A stretch of DNA of 7,658 nucleotides, taken from contig JAUMBL010000237.1 of NCBI GenBank assembly GCA_032115775.1, positions 1 through 7,658 on the forward strand, in the 5' to 3' direction. The position numbers and the translations under genes were made by a program. The notes beneath the pieces are model-generated. The model saw only the letters and a list, made by a program, of their open reading frames with translations. It was not told the origin of the DNA and did not search any database. Of the stretch, positions 1 through 7,197 are shown one piece after another. Every line of letters starts with the position of its first letter. Position 1 is the stretch's first letter. The DNA is from M3007 sp032115775. GTDB lineage: Bacteria > Bacteroidota > Bacteroidia > Chitinophagales > Saprospiraceae.

Positions 1-1676
1 GCCAGATACGCGAAATCTCCGATTTTATTTATCGCAGGGTGGAGTGGGATTGGATGCTCAACGCCAACCATCGCCTGAGTATGGGCTGGCGACCCGAGCG
101 CGGATTCATCACGTCCGAATGGTACGGTTACAACGAGGCTATGATCCTATACGTCCTCGCCCTCGGATCGCCCACGCATCCGATTCCGGCGGACGCCTGG
201 AAGGCCTGGTGCGAGACCTATTATTGGGATACGTTTGAAGGTTCGGAACACTTGCAATTCGGCCCCTTGTTCGGCCACCAATACAGCCACGTTTGGATTG
301 ATTTTCGGGGTATTCAAGACGAATACATGCGCAAAAAAGGCATCGATTATTTTGAAAACAGCCGCCGAGCCACCCTGGCCAATCGCGCGTATTGCTTGCG
401 CAACCCAGGGAAATTCAAGGGGTATTCCGATAAAATCTGGGGCTTGACCGCCAGCGACGGCCCGATGGACTGGCTGTACAAAAACGATCCCGAACGCCGC
501 TGCACCGCAGCCTGGAATGGCGGTTTCGAGGCTTATAACGCCCGCGGTGTGGCGAGTGATTATCTGCGCGACGACGGTGTGATCGTGCCTACCGCCGCCG
601 GAGGATCCGTGCCCTTCGCGCCGGAAGTTTGTCTGCCGGCTTTACAGGCGATGTGGGAAACTTATTACGACAGCCTGGTGGGTACCTACGGCTTTAAAGA
701 CGCGTTCAGCCCTGCCTTCACCGCTTGCGGCGCACTCCCTGCCGGCTGGTTTGACGTGGATTACCTCGGCATAGACCAAGGCCCCATCCTGCTGATGCTG
801 GAAAACCATCGAAGTGGGCTGCTGTGGGAAGTGATGAAAAAAAATCCGTACATCGCCGCCGGATTGAAAAAAGCCGGATTTAAAGGCGGCTGGCTGGATA
901 AAATACCGGGGTCGGATCGGCTGTCGGGAGGCGCCGGCCGTCGGTTTGGACACAATGCGGAAGTCATTAAAGACCCGACCGCCATTTTCGAACGCCATAA
1001 ATTCCGGTCGCTGCCGTATCGGCTCCTGCGGCCTCAAAGCCTCCCGGCCTTGACGATGGAAAAAGAACGTTTCCCACTGGTGGTTTTTTTGCACGGTTCC
1101 GGCGAACGCGGAAACGACAATGAAGCGCAATTAAAAAACGGCGTGCTGGGATTCACCGAGGGCGATCGTCTGCAGCGCTATCCCTGTTACCTGCTGGCGC
1201 CGCAGTGCCCGGCCGGGCAAAGCTGGGCGCCGCTCGATTGGCGGAAAATGGGCATGGAGTTTGGGGAAAATCCAACCGAGGCCGGCGCGGATCTGCTGGC
1301 TTTGATCAATCAGACGATCCGGGATAACCCGAATATTGATACCACGCGTATCTATCTGGCCGGCTTATCAATGGGCGGGTTCGGCGTGTTCGATCTGTTG
1401 CAAAGATACCCGACGCGCTTCGCCGCGGCGATTCCGCTGTGTAGCGGTGGCGATCCGGCGCTGGTTAGCCGATACAAAAACCTGCCGATGTGGGTATTTC
1501 ACGGGCAAAACGACGCCGTTGTGCCAGTGGATTACTCCCGGAAAGTGGTGGCGGCCCTGGAAGCGGCCGGCGGCAAGGTGCGATATACCGAATTTGCCAC
1601 CCTCGGCCACGCGATATGGCAGGAAACTTTCTACGACGATACCGTACTTTCTTGGCTTTTTGAACAGAAAAAATAG
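1..1676 (+). CDS. Glycoamylase/GH144-type glucanase fused to a C-terminal alpha/beta-hydrolase esterase (5' partial)
   Basis: The reading frame is open from base 3 to the TAG at 1674-1676, so the gene begins left of the window. The GTG at 39 is an internal valine (RRVEWDWM), not a start. Residues here are counted from that GTG. Residues 1 to about 290 match the Glycoamylase (PF10091) family, with GYNEAMILYVLALGSPTHP, GPLFGHQYSHVWIDFRGIQD, WGLTASDGP and YLGIDQGPILLMLEN. Characterised bacterial members of this family (GH144) are beta-1,2-glucanases. Residues about 315-545 form a separate alpha/beta-hydrolase of the phospholipase/carboxylesterase or prolyl-oligopeptidase-like type. It has HGSGERG (352-358) as a likely oxyanion loop, a GLSMGG elbow with Ser444, Asp492 in HGQNDAVVP and His524 in LGHAIW, so the triad looks complete. 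The two modules are joined by a short Gly/Arg-rich linker. The export signal would lie upstream and cannot be seen. The family and triad are read from sequence; beta-1,2-glucan as substrate and deacylation as the esterase role are inferences. The next gene, a GH3, is 62 nt downstream on the same strand. Confidence 0.88.
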   Translation, partial: QIREISDFIYRRVEWDWMLNANHRLSMGWRPERGFITSEWYGYNEAMILYVLALGSPTHPIPADAWKAWCETYYWDTFEGSEHLQFGPLFGHQYSHVWIDFRGIQDEYMRKKGIDYFENSRRATLANRAYCLRNPGKFKGYSDKIWGLTASDGPMDWLYKNDPERRCTAAWNGGFEAYNARGVASDYLRDDGVIVPTAAGGSVPFAPEVCLPALQAMWETYYDSLVGTYGFKDAFSPAFTACGALPAGWFDVDYLGIDQGPILLMLENHRSGLLWEVMKKNPYIAAGLKKAGFKGGWLDKIPGSDRLSGGAGRRFGHNAEVIKDPTAIFERHKFRSLPYRLLRPQSLPALTMEKERFPLVVFLHGSGERGNDNEAQLKNGVLGFTEGDRLQRYPCYLLAPQCPAGQSWAPLDWRKMGMEFGENPTEAGADLLALINQTIRDNPNIDTTRIYLAGLSMGGFGVFDLLQRYPTRFAAAIPLCSGGDPALVSRYKNLPMWVFHGQNDAVVPVDYSRKVVAALEAAGGKVRYTEFATLGHAIWQETFYDDTVLSWLFEQKK

Positions 1677-1677
1677 C

Positions 1678-1711
1678 GTAACTACGCAGCGGCGACCGCC
1701 TGCGTAGTTAC
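1678..1711 (+). repeat. Perfect 12-bp inverted repeat in the spacer between the glucanase-esterase and GH3 genes
   Basis: Arms 1678-1689 (GTAACTACGCAG) and 1700-1711 (CTGCGTAGTTAC) are exact reverse complements around a 10-nt GC-rich loop. An inner pairing of CGG with CCG can extend the stem. It begins two bases after the upstream stop codon and ends 27 nt before the GH3 ATG. No T-tract follows, so it is not a canonical intrinsic terminator. A partial terminator, an RNA-processing site or an mRNA 3'-end stabiliser that sets unequal expression of the two genes are all possible; the role is inferred only from position. Confidence 0.6.
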
Positions 1712-1738
1712 CAAACAGCAAGCGCACAAATCCTTATC

Positions 1739-3955
1739 ATGCAACGAAAAAATATCCTCCTGCTCCTGCTCGCCGTGCTCTCGTTTAGCGCGGTCAATGC
1801 CCAGTCTAAAACCAAATCGGTGGATCAAAAAATTGATTCCATCCTTGCCCTGATGACGCTGGATGAAAAAATTGGGCAATTGTCCCTGTTCACGACCGAC
1901 TGGGGCGCCACCGGCCCAACCATCCGGGAAGGATATAAAAATGATATCCGGACAGGCGCCTGCGGCGCTTTGTTCAACAGCCACGGGGTGACTTTCACCC
2001 GGGAACTGCAGCGCGTGGCGGTGGAGGAATCCCGCTTAAAAATCCCGCTCATCTTCGGATTCGACGTAATCCACGGATACAAAACAATTTTCCCAATTCC
2101 GCTCGGCGAGGCTGCCAGTTGGGATATGGACGCGATTGAATTGTCGGCTCGGATTGCCGCCCGGGAGGCCTCTGCGGTAGGCCTTCACTGGACCTTCGCA
2201 CCCATGGTGGATGTCGCCCGCGACCCGCGCTGGGGTCGGGTGATGGAGGGCGCCGGTGAGGATACCTGGCTCGGCAGCCGCATCGCGGAGGCGCGGGTAA
2301 GGGGATTCCAGGGTAAAGGAATCGGCGCGACCGACGCGGTGCTCGCCTGCGTGAAGCACTTTGCCGGATACGGCGCTTCACTGGCCGGCCGCGACTACAA
2401 TACGGTGGACATGAGCGAGCGCTTTTTCCGCGAATACTACCTGCCACCCTACGAAGCGGCGGTTAAAGCCGGCGCCGCAACGGTGATGACCTCCTTCAAC
2501 GACTACGACGGCGTGCCCGCTACCGGCAATAAATACCTGCTCACAGATATCCTCCGCAAGGAATGGGGCTTTAAAGGCTTTATCGTAACTGATTACACCT
2601 CCATCAACGAAATGGTCAACCACGGCGTGGTCGCTAACGATAAAGAAGCCGGCGAACTCGCACTCAATGCGGGCGTGGACATGGATATGCAAGGCGGAAT
2701 TTATCAGCGATACCTGGCACAGTCGGTGCGGGAAGGTAAGGTGCAAACTGCCGATATCGAAGCAAGCGTACGCCGCATCCTGCGCTTGAAATACGCGCTG
2801 GGTCTCTTCGACGACCCCTATAAATTCTGCGACCAACAGCGCGAACGCGAAACGCTCCTGTCGTCGGAACACCGCCGCGCCGCTCGCGAAGTGGCGCGAA
2901 AATCCATCGTGCTGCTGAAAAACGCCAACCAAGCCCTTCCGTTAAATCCCGCCCTCGGCCGCTTGGCGGTGATCGGCCCCTTGGCCGACAACCAGTCAGA
3001 CCTCATCGGCGCTTGGAGTGGCGCAGGCGACGGCAAGGATTGCGTCAGCTTGCTCGCCGGCATCAAATCAGCCTACAAAGGTGAAATATTGCACGTGAAA
3101 GGCTGCGAAGTTGAAGGCACCGATCGCAGCGGCTTTCAAGCAGCCCTCCTGGCGGCGGCGGCGGCGGACGCCGTCGTGGTAGCGGTCGGCGAACGCTTCT
3201 GGATGAGCGGCGAGGCTTCCTCCCGGGCGGATATTTCCCTGCCCGGCGTGCAGGAGGATCTAGTCGCCGCGCTGGCCGCCACCGGGAAACCGGTGATCGT
3301 CGTGCTGATGAACGGCCGGCCCCTAGCCATCCCGCGGCTTGTCGAAAATGCCTCGGCCCTGCTCGAAACCTGGTGGCTGGGTACCGAAGCGGGCAACGCT
3401 ATTGCCGATGTGCTGTTCGGCGCGTACAACCCATCCGGCAAATTGCCGATGAGTTTTCCCCGACATGTCGGACAAGTACCGGTGTTTTACAACGAAAAAA
3501 GCACGGGGCGGCCCTTCGATCCCAATAGCAAATGGACGAGCAAATACGTGGATATGCCCAACGCGCCGCTTTTCGCTTTTGGATACGGATTGAGCTACGC
3601 CACGTTCCAGTATGACGACCCGAAAGTGAGCAAATCAACGTTCAAAAAAGGCGAAAAAATTACTGTAAGCGTAAAAGTTAGCAATACCGGTGCGTACGAC
3701 GGCGAGGAAGTCGTGCAATTGTACGTCCGGGATCTGGTTGGTTCCGTGACCCGTCCGGTGAAAGAGCTCAAGGGATTCCGCAAGGTGATGATTCCGCGCG
3801 GGACTGCGCAGACGGTGGAGTTTAGTTTAACAGAGGCTGATTTGCGTTTTTACGGCCGCGACCTGCGTTTTGCTTCCGAGCCGGGCGCGTTCGAGGTGTT
3901 CGTCGGAGGCAGTTCGGACGCGCTGAAAAGTGTAAAAATTACGTTGACGGAATAG
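1739..3955 (+). CDS. bglX: Exported GH3 beta-glucosidase (BglX-like)
   Basis: This 738-residue protein is close in length to E. coli BglX (about 765). It should release terminal glucose from beta-glucosides in the periplasm. Residues 1-21 are a Sec signal peptide with an Arg/Lys start, a poly-Leu core and a VNA|Q cleavage site, without a lipobox cysteine. The GH3 N-terminal barrel spans roughly 28-365, with DVARDPRWGR, KHFAGYG (substrate-contact Lys206-His207) and the nucleophile Asp285 in FIVTDYTS. The second domain (about 380-600) starts near KSIVLLKNANQALPL and carries the probable acid/base Glu492 in SGEASSRADISLPG. A fibronectin-III-like domain (about 634-725) contains GEEVVQLYVRD. The ATG at 1739 is chosen because it gives the intact signal peptide; no Shine-Dalgarno is visible, as is usual in Bacteroidota. 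The gene follows a GH144-type gene at 62 nt, so sophorose and short beta-1,2-glucooligosaccharides are plausible substrates. GH3 specificity cannot be fixed from sequence, and broad beta-1,3/1,4/1,6 action is equally possible. Confidence 0.93.
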   Translation: MQRKNILLLLLAVLSFSAVNAQSKTKSVDQKIDSILALMTLDEKIGQLSLFTTDWGATGPTIREGYKNDIRTGACGALFNSHGVTFTRELQRVAVEESRLKIPLIFGFDVIHGYKTIFPIPLGEAASWDMDAIELSARIAAREASAVGLHWTFAPMVDVARDPRWGRVMEGAGEDTWLGSRIAEARVRGFQGKGIGATDAVLACVKHFAGYGASLAGRDYNTVDMSERFFREYYLPPYEAAVKAGAATVMTSFNDYDGVPATGNKYLLTDILRKEWGFKGFIVTDYTSINEMVNHGVVANDKEAGELALNAGVDMDMQGGIYQRYLAQSVREGKVQTADIEASVRRILRLKYALGLFDDPYKFCDQQRERETLLSSEHRRAAREVARKSIVLLKNANQALPLNPALGRLAVIGPLADNQSDLIGAWSGAGDGKDCVSLLAGIKSAYKGEILHVKGCEVEGTDRSGFQAALLAAAAADAVVVAVGERFWMSGEASSRADISLPGVQEDLVAALAATGKPVIVVLMNGRPLAIPRLVENASALLETWWLGTEAGNAIADVLFGAYNPSGKLPMSFPRHVGQVPVFYNEKSTGRPFDPNSKWTSKYVDMPNAPLFAFGYGLSYATFQYDDPKVSKSTFKKGEKITVSVKVSNTGAYDGEEVVQLYVRDLVGSVTRPVKELKGFRKVMIPRGTAQTVEFSLTEADLRFYGRDLRFASEPGAFEVFVGGSSDALKSVKITLTE

Positions 3956-3980
3956 CGCGTGCTGCTCGCGCTATTCCTTT
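3949..3980. terminator. Shared hairpin between convergent GH3 and ktrA genes, containing both stop codons
   Basis: Arms 3949-3959 (GGAATAGCGCG) and 3967-3977 (CGCGCTATTCC) are perfect reverse complements around a 7-nt loop. The left arm holds the GH3 stop (3953-3955) and the right arm holds the ktrA stop (3971-3973, read on the minus strand). On the plus strand the stem is followed by only three T residues, and on the minus strand by no T-run. It is therefore a likely but weak bidirectional terminator or 3'-end barrier. Confidence 0.55.
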
Positions 3981-4666
3981 GTCATTTCCCCGGCGCACAT
4001 TTTTTGTAGATCGCCATAGCGGCCGAACACCACCAGTACGTCATTTTCCTGAAAAACAGCGTCTGGCTTTGGAATTCCGAGGGCGCGTTTGCTTTCGAGT
4101 TTGCTGCCTAGGAAATTGGTGCGGATTTCTTGTCGGAGGATGGTGACCAAGCTGAGCTGGCGTCCTTCGATAGGAAGTTCTGATACTTTTTTGCCGATCA
4201 GGGATTCGGGCACATCAATTTCTGCGATTTCGTAGTTGTCGTCGAGCGGATAGGCTTTCAGGCTGCCTTTCAGGGAGAATCGCTCGGCCATTTGATTGGC
4301 GAATTCTGCTTCCGGGTTGATGATTTCGTGCACATTCATGGATTCCAGAATGGCCGTGTGGATATAGGAGATCCCCCTGGCGATGATCTGGGTTTTGTAG
4401 TGGCGTTTGATCAGGGCGGTGGTGCTGAGCGAAGCGCCGACGTCCTCCCCGATGCTGACGATGACGTAGTCGGCGTCTTCGATGGGCAATTTTTCAATAT
4501 TGCGCTCCTCGGTGGTGTCGGCGCAGACGACAAAAGTGAGGGTATCCTTTAACAAATCGGTATGCTCCTGGCTGTTGTCCACACCGATTACTTCATGGCC
4601 TTCTTCGATGAGCCGTTTGCCGAGGCTGGCGCCGAAATTGCCCAGGCCGATAATGACGAATTTCAT
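3971..4666 (-). CDS. ktrA: Ktr/Trk-type potassium uptake regulatory subunit, single RCK (TrkA-N/TrkA-C) protein
   Basis: This cytoplasmic nucleotide-binding gating ring subunit controls the K+ channel-like subunit encoded just upstream. Taking the ATG at 4664-4666 gives 231 residues starting MKFVIIGLGNFG. The GxGxxG dinucleotide loop is at 7-12, an acidic residue ending the second strand is Asp30, and the RCK-N domain runs to about 135, with the conserved NPE at 117-119. A TrkA-C domain spans about 142-220. Length and a single RCK unit fit KtrA rather than the two-unit TrkA of about 450 residues. The frame stays open upstream to an ATG at 4810, but those extra 48 residues lack family similarity and would overlap ktrB, so the internal start is preferred. 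It lies 73 nt downstream of ktrB on the same strand, which suggests co-transcription. Nucleotide preference (ATP/ADP or NAD(H)) cannot be told from sequence. Confidence 0.92.
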   Translation of the reverse strand: MKFVIIGLGNFGASLGKRLIEEGHEVIGVDNSQEHTDLLKDTLTFVVCADTTEERNIEKLPIEDADYVIVSIGEDVGASLSTTALIKRHYKTQIIARGISYIHTAILESMNVHEIINPEAEFANQMAERFSLKGSLKAYPLDDNYEIAEIDVPESLIGKKVSELPIEGRQLSLVTILRQEIRTNFLGSKLESKRALGIPKPDAVFQENDVLVVFGRYGDLQKMCAGEMTKE

Positions 4667-4739
4667 AGTGCGATGTGCTGTGCGCTGGTGCAAATTTTGA
4701 TTTTTTGGCTGCAATTCAGCATCAAAATCTGAACAAGTT

Positions 4740-6464
4740 CTAATTAAGAAAAATATTTTTCTCTGGGTAAATGAGGTCTGTATTGTCTTTTTTAGGTTTA
4801 AAAACTGCAAAAATCGCGATCAAAAAAGTCAGAAAACTCACCCTGCCCAAAAACATGAGCGTGATGATAATCAGTTTGTTCGCCGTACAAAGCAGGGGGG
4901 TGAGCGAGAGCGTGAGCCCCACCGTTCCGTACGCTGAGAAACATTCAAACGCCACGCGGAGTACGTCGAGTTCCGGTTGGATGGAGATCATCAGCGCCAC
5001 GGAGAGTCCGAGTGCGAACAGCGAGAGCGAAATGATGGTCGCCGTGCGCGCAATGATTACCGGCGCGATGCTTTGCCAACGAACGATCAGGCGGTCGCGG
5101 TTGCGGATTTGATTGAACAGATTGAGTGCGGCGATGGCAAATACGGTGGTCTTTATCCCCCCGGCGGTTGACCCCGGGGAACCGCCGATCCACATCAGTA
5201 GAAGGTACAGCATGATGGTCGGATTAGCCATGGAAGTCAGATCCACCGTGTTAAAACCCGCCGTGCGCGGGGTGACGGCCCCGAAAAAAGCCTCTATCAC
5301 CTTCCCGAACGCGCCGTGCGCCGCCAGGGAGTGCCGGTATTCGAAGGCAAAATAGCCCAGCCAGCCCAGCAGCAACAGTAAAAGCGTGGTGCGCAGGACG
5401 AGCGTTGTATTGATATCCCATTTTACCAGCGCTTTGGGCGGCTTCCCGATCCAATTGGTGTAGCGGTAAATGACGCGGTGCGCCCGGTATCGGTACACCG
5501 AGAAGACGTTGAAAAACACGTTATACCCGATCCCGCCCACGATAATCAACAGGGCGATCACCAGGTGAAAGGCGTAGTCGTACCGGATTTCCGATTCGTA
5601 TAAATTATTGGACAGCGTAGAAAATCCGGCATTGCAAAAGGCCGATACGGAATGAAAAAGGGCGAAATACCAGCCGCTTTCCGGTCGGCATGCGTAGAGC
5701 AGCAACATGCCGAGTAGTTCGATCGCAAAAACAAATCCGATAATTTTACCCAAATGGCCAAACGTGCTCCGCAGATTATCCGCGCTCACCAGGTCGGTGA
5801 GAAAGACCAGATCGCGGAAGGATTTTTCACCTCGGAAAAGGATTCCGAATAAATTAGTGAAGGTCAGGATACCCAAGCCGCCTGCCTGGATCAGCAACAG
5901 AATGATCCATTGGCCGATTAAGGTAAAATCTTTACTGGTATCGAGCACGGTCAGTCCGGTTACGCACACGGCGCTGGTGGCGGTGAACAAGGCGTCCACC
6001 GGCGAAATGCCGTTGCGGGTCGCATCCGGCAACATCAACAGCGCCGCGCCGATGAATATAATACCGGCGAAAGTGCTGACAAAGGTGAGCGCGGGATGCA
6101 TTTGGAGGTGAAAACGCAGAAAAGCCTGTTCGGATAAGTCTATTAGCAGTACAAATGCCAACATGAAGTGCATGGCCGTACGCGTCAGAACCGGCGCGTC
6201 TGCCAGGGTGCTGATCGCGTATATGAGTAAAATGGCTGCGCACAAACTCAGCAGCACTGCCAAGCCTTTCGTCATGGCCGGCCGCAAAGTCCGGATTCTC
6301 AAGATGCTCTTCCAGGCAAGCCCGATCGTGTAAAACAGCAAGGCGGTGTTCAGTATGGTATCGGTCCAACCGTCCGTGTGGGCAATATGCAAGAGCAAGA
6401 GCGCGGCGAGCAGCGCCGGCAGCGGCCAGGAGCGCGCAAATCCGTTCAGAAATTTGGATAGCAT
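4740..6464 (-). CDS. ktrB: Ktr/TrkH-family potassium uptake membrane subunit with N-terminal membrane extension
   Basis: This 574-residue integral membrane protein forms the K+-conducting pore of a Ktr-type transporter. All four pore-loop motifs are visible: TSAVCVTGLT (163-172), SAFCNAGFS (274-282), TPRTAGFNT (398-406) and SAYGTVGLT (510-518). Each has the glycine typical of this superfamily's selectivity filter. GGSPGSTAGGIKTT (427-440) is the well-conserved segment after the third loop. The canonical core begins around residue 122 (HPALTFVSTFAGIIFIGAAL). Before it are about 115 residues with three or four hydrophobic stretches (roughly 13-28, 36-50, 66-85 and 97-112) that KtrB proteins of about 450 residues lack. 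The ATG at 6464 gives the longest hydrophobic N-terminus and no better start is evident. The gene is transcribed ahead of ktrA. Coupling to Na+ or H+ is not readable here. Confidence 0.93.
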   Translation of the reverse strand: MLSKFLNGFARSWPLPALLAALLLLHIAHTDGWTDTILNTALLFYTIGLAWKSILRIRTLRPAMTKGLAVLLSLCAAILLIYAISTLADAPVLTRTAMHFMLAFVLLIDLSEQAFLRFHLQMHPALTFVSTFAGIIFIGAALLMLPDATRNGISPVDALFTATSAVCVTGLTVLDTSKDFTLIGQWIILLLIQAGGLGILTFTNLFGILFRGEKSFRDLVFLTDLVSADNLRSTFGHLGKIIGFVFAIELLGMLLLYACRPESGWYFALFHSVSAFCNAGFSTLSNNLYESEIRYDYAFHLVIALLIIVGGIGYNVFFNVFSVYRYRAHRVIYRYTNWIGKPPKALVKWDINTTLVLRTTLLLLLLGWLGYFAFEYRHSLAAHGAFGKVIEAFFGAVTPRTAGFNTVDLTSMANPTIMLYLLLMWIGGSPGSTAGGIKTTVFAIAALNLFNQIRNRDRLIVRWQSIAPVIIARTATIISLSLFALGLSVALMISIQPELDVLRVAFECFSAYGTVGLTLSLTPLLCTANKLIIITLMFLGRVSFLTFLIAIFAVFKPKKDNTDLIYPEKNIFLN

Positions 6465-6540
6465 CGTATGTTTAGCGGGACAAATAAACGGACATTTTTA
6501 AATTTCCGCGCCGTAATTAATCTCCGACACGGGACGGATT

Positions 6541-6577
6541 AAAAAAAATGCCAATGCGCAAAGGGCGCATTGGCATT
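6541..6577 (-). terminator. Rho-independent terminator of rplS
   Basis: Read on the minus strand, a perfect 13-bp stem (6565-6577 pairing with 6547-6559) with the 5-nt loop 6560-6564 leads directly into a run of eight T residues (6548-6541). It starts 27 nt after the rplS stop codon and lies about 75 nt before the ktrB start. It should separate L19 transcription from the Ktr operon. Confidence 0.93.
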
Positions 6578-6603
6578 CTCTAATTGTATCAATCAGATAA
6601 AAA

Positions 6604-6969
6604 TCAGGAATTGACCATCTTTTTCTCTTTGATCCGCGCTTTTTTACCAACCAATCCGCGCAGATAGTACAGACGCGCGCGCCGAACACGACCGCGTTTG
6701 AGGATCGTGACTGCAGCAATGTTCGGATTCGATACGGCAAAAATACGCTCTACGCCTACGCCGTGCGACATTTTGCGCACCGTGAAGGTTCGCGTCAGGC
6801 CGTGGCCTTTGATCTGCATTACGTCGCCGCGAAAATCCTGTTCGCGCGTTTTGTCGCCTTCGACAATACGATATGTGACCACAACGGTGTCTCCAGGATT
6901 GAATTCCGGCAACTGCGGCTTAATCAACAATTGGTCCTGGACAAACTGGATTGCTTCCAACTCTTTCAT
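6604..6969 (-). CDS. rplS: 50S ribosomal protein L19
   Basis: This component of the large ribosomal subunit lies at the interface with the 30S subunit. From the ATG at 6967-6969 it is 121 residues, close to the usual 115-120. Family signatures are FNPGDTVVV (23-31), FTVRKMSHGVGVER (62-75), RRARLYYLR (96-104) and GKKARIKEKK (109-118), the last two being the basic rRNA-contacting tail. An in-frame ATG at 7008 would add 13 residues, but L19 proteins begin close to the MKELEAIQFV segment. That longer start would also fall inside the predicted -7 element, so the shorter start is preferred. The gene appears to be a single transcription unit, with its own promoter upstream and a strong intrinsic terminator downstream, rather than part of a trmD-type operon in this window. 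Confidence 0.97.
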   Translation of the reverse strand: MKELEAIQFVQDQLLIKPQLPEFNPGDTVVVTYRIVEGDKTREQDFRGDVMQIKGHGLTRTFTVRKMSHGVGVERIFAVSNPNIAAVTILKRGRVRRARLYYLRGLVGKKARIKEKKMVNS

Positions 6970-7005
6970 TATCAAGTAATTTTTATATCTTTTTCTAAGC
7001 GAGCG

Positions 7006-7013
7006 CAAAGATA
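7006..7013 (-). promoter_or_regulatory. Bacteroidota-type -7 promoter element for rplS
   Basis: On the minus strand the sequence reads TATCTTTG, an exact match to the Bacteroidota primary-sigma -7 consensus TAnnTTTG. It sits 36 nt before the rplS ATG, giving a short leader of about 30 nt. The -33 region is T-rich (around 7026-7036) without a perfect TTTG. The leader is A-rich with no Shine-Dalgarno, consistent with the phylum. Confidence 0.65.
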
Positions 7014-7107
7014 AGACCTGTTTTTGAAAAAATAAAATTTTGTTTTAAAAAAAGGCAGGGCAATCCCGGGCGAAATTTTTTTTTAAAACGATGAACCATT
7101 TTTAAAA

Positions 7108-7127
7108 ATAGTTGTCTATACAATTAT
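7108..7127. promoter_or_regulatory. Candidate operator: 20-nt imperfect dyad upstream of the YceI-family gene
   Basis: The sequence ATAGTTGTCTATACAATTAT is symmetric about the 7117/7118 junction, with 8 of 10 base pairs matching; the exceptions are C7116/T7119 and the wobble pair G7111/T7124. The TTGT...ACAA core resembles MarR-family operators in form, and YceI-family genes are often found beside MarR regulators. It lies 70 nt before the ATG at 7198. A 5-bp GC hairpin (7133-7146, CGGCG/CGCCG) follows in the probable leader. No exact TAnnTTTG promoter was found on this strand, so the site's regulatory role is inferred. Confidence 0.4.
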
Positions 7128-7197
7128 CCAAACGGCGGACACGCCGAAACACATAAGTATTTATTCAATCATTCACTTTTTTAAACAAGCAAACAAC

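Noticed and set aside
39..41. GTG at 39 as the start of the glucanase-esterase gene.
   Set aside because: The frame is open to the window edge, and the upstream codons (IREISDFIYRR) continue the family sequence directly before VEWDWM, so the codon is internal.
642..1130. A 162-codon minus-strand open frame inside the glucanase-esterase gene, and similar long frames opposite the GH3 and ktrB genes.
   Set aside because: They lie wholly opposite clearly conserved coding sequence, show no recognisable domains, and are expected by chance in moderately GC-rich DNA.
3152..3167. Short GCG-repeat tract encoding five alanines in the GH3 gene, a possible slippage site.
   Set aside because: It has only five units, keeps frame, and falls in a normal Ala-rich helix of the GH3 second domain.
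4747..4762. Perfect 16-nt A/T palindrome AGAAAAATATTTTTCT.
   Set aside because: It lies within the last codons of ktrB, consists mostly of A and T runs, and has no GC pairs near its base beyond one; a chance low-complexity match is likely.
4667..4810. N-terminal extension of ktrA to an ATG at 4810.
   Set aside because: It overlaps the 3' end of ktrB and adds 48 residues without RCK similarity; MKFVIIGLGNFG is the normal family beginning.
6481..6488. Minus-strand TTTATTTG upstream of ktrB as a -7 promoter element.
   Set aside because: It misses the key A of TAnnTTTG and lies only 17 nt from the ATG with no clear -33 partner, so support is too weak to list.
7098..7109. Palindrome ATTTTTAAAAAT and neighbouring A/T homopolymer runs as a terminator.
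   Set aside because: The arms are pure A/T and would form a very weak stem; no gene on either strand ends there.
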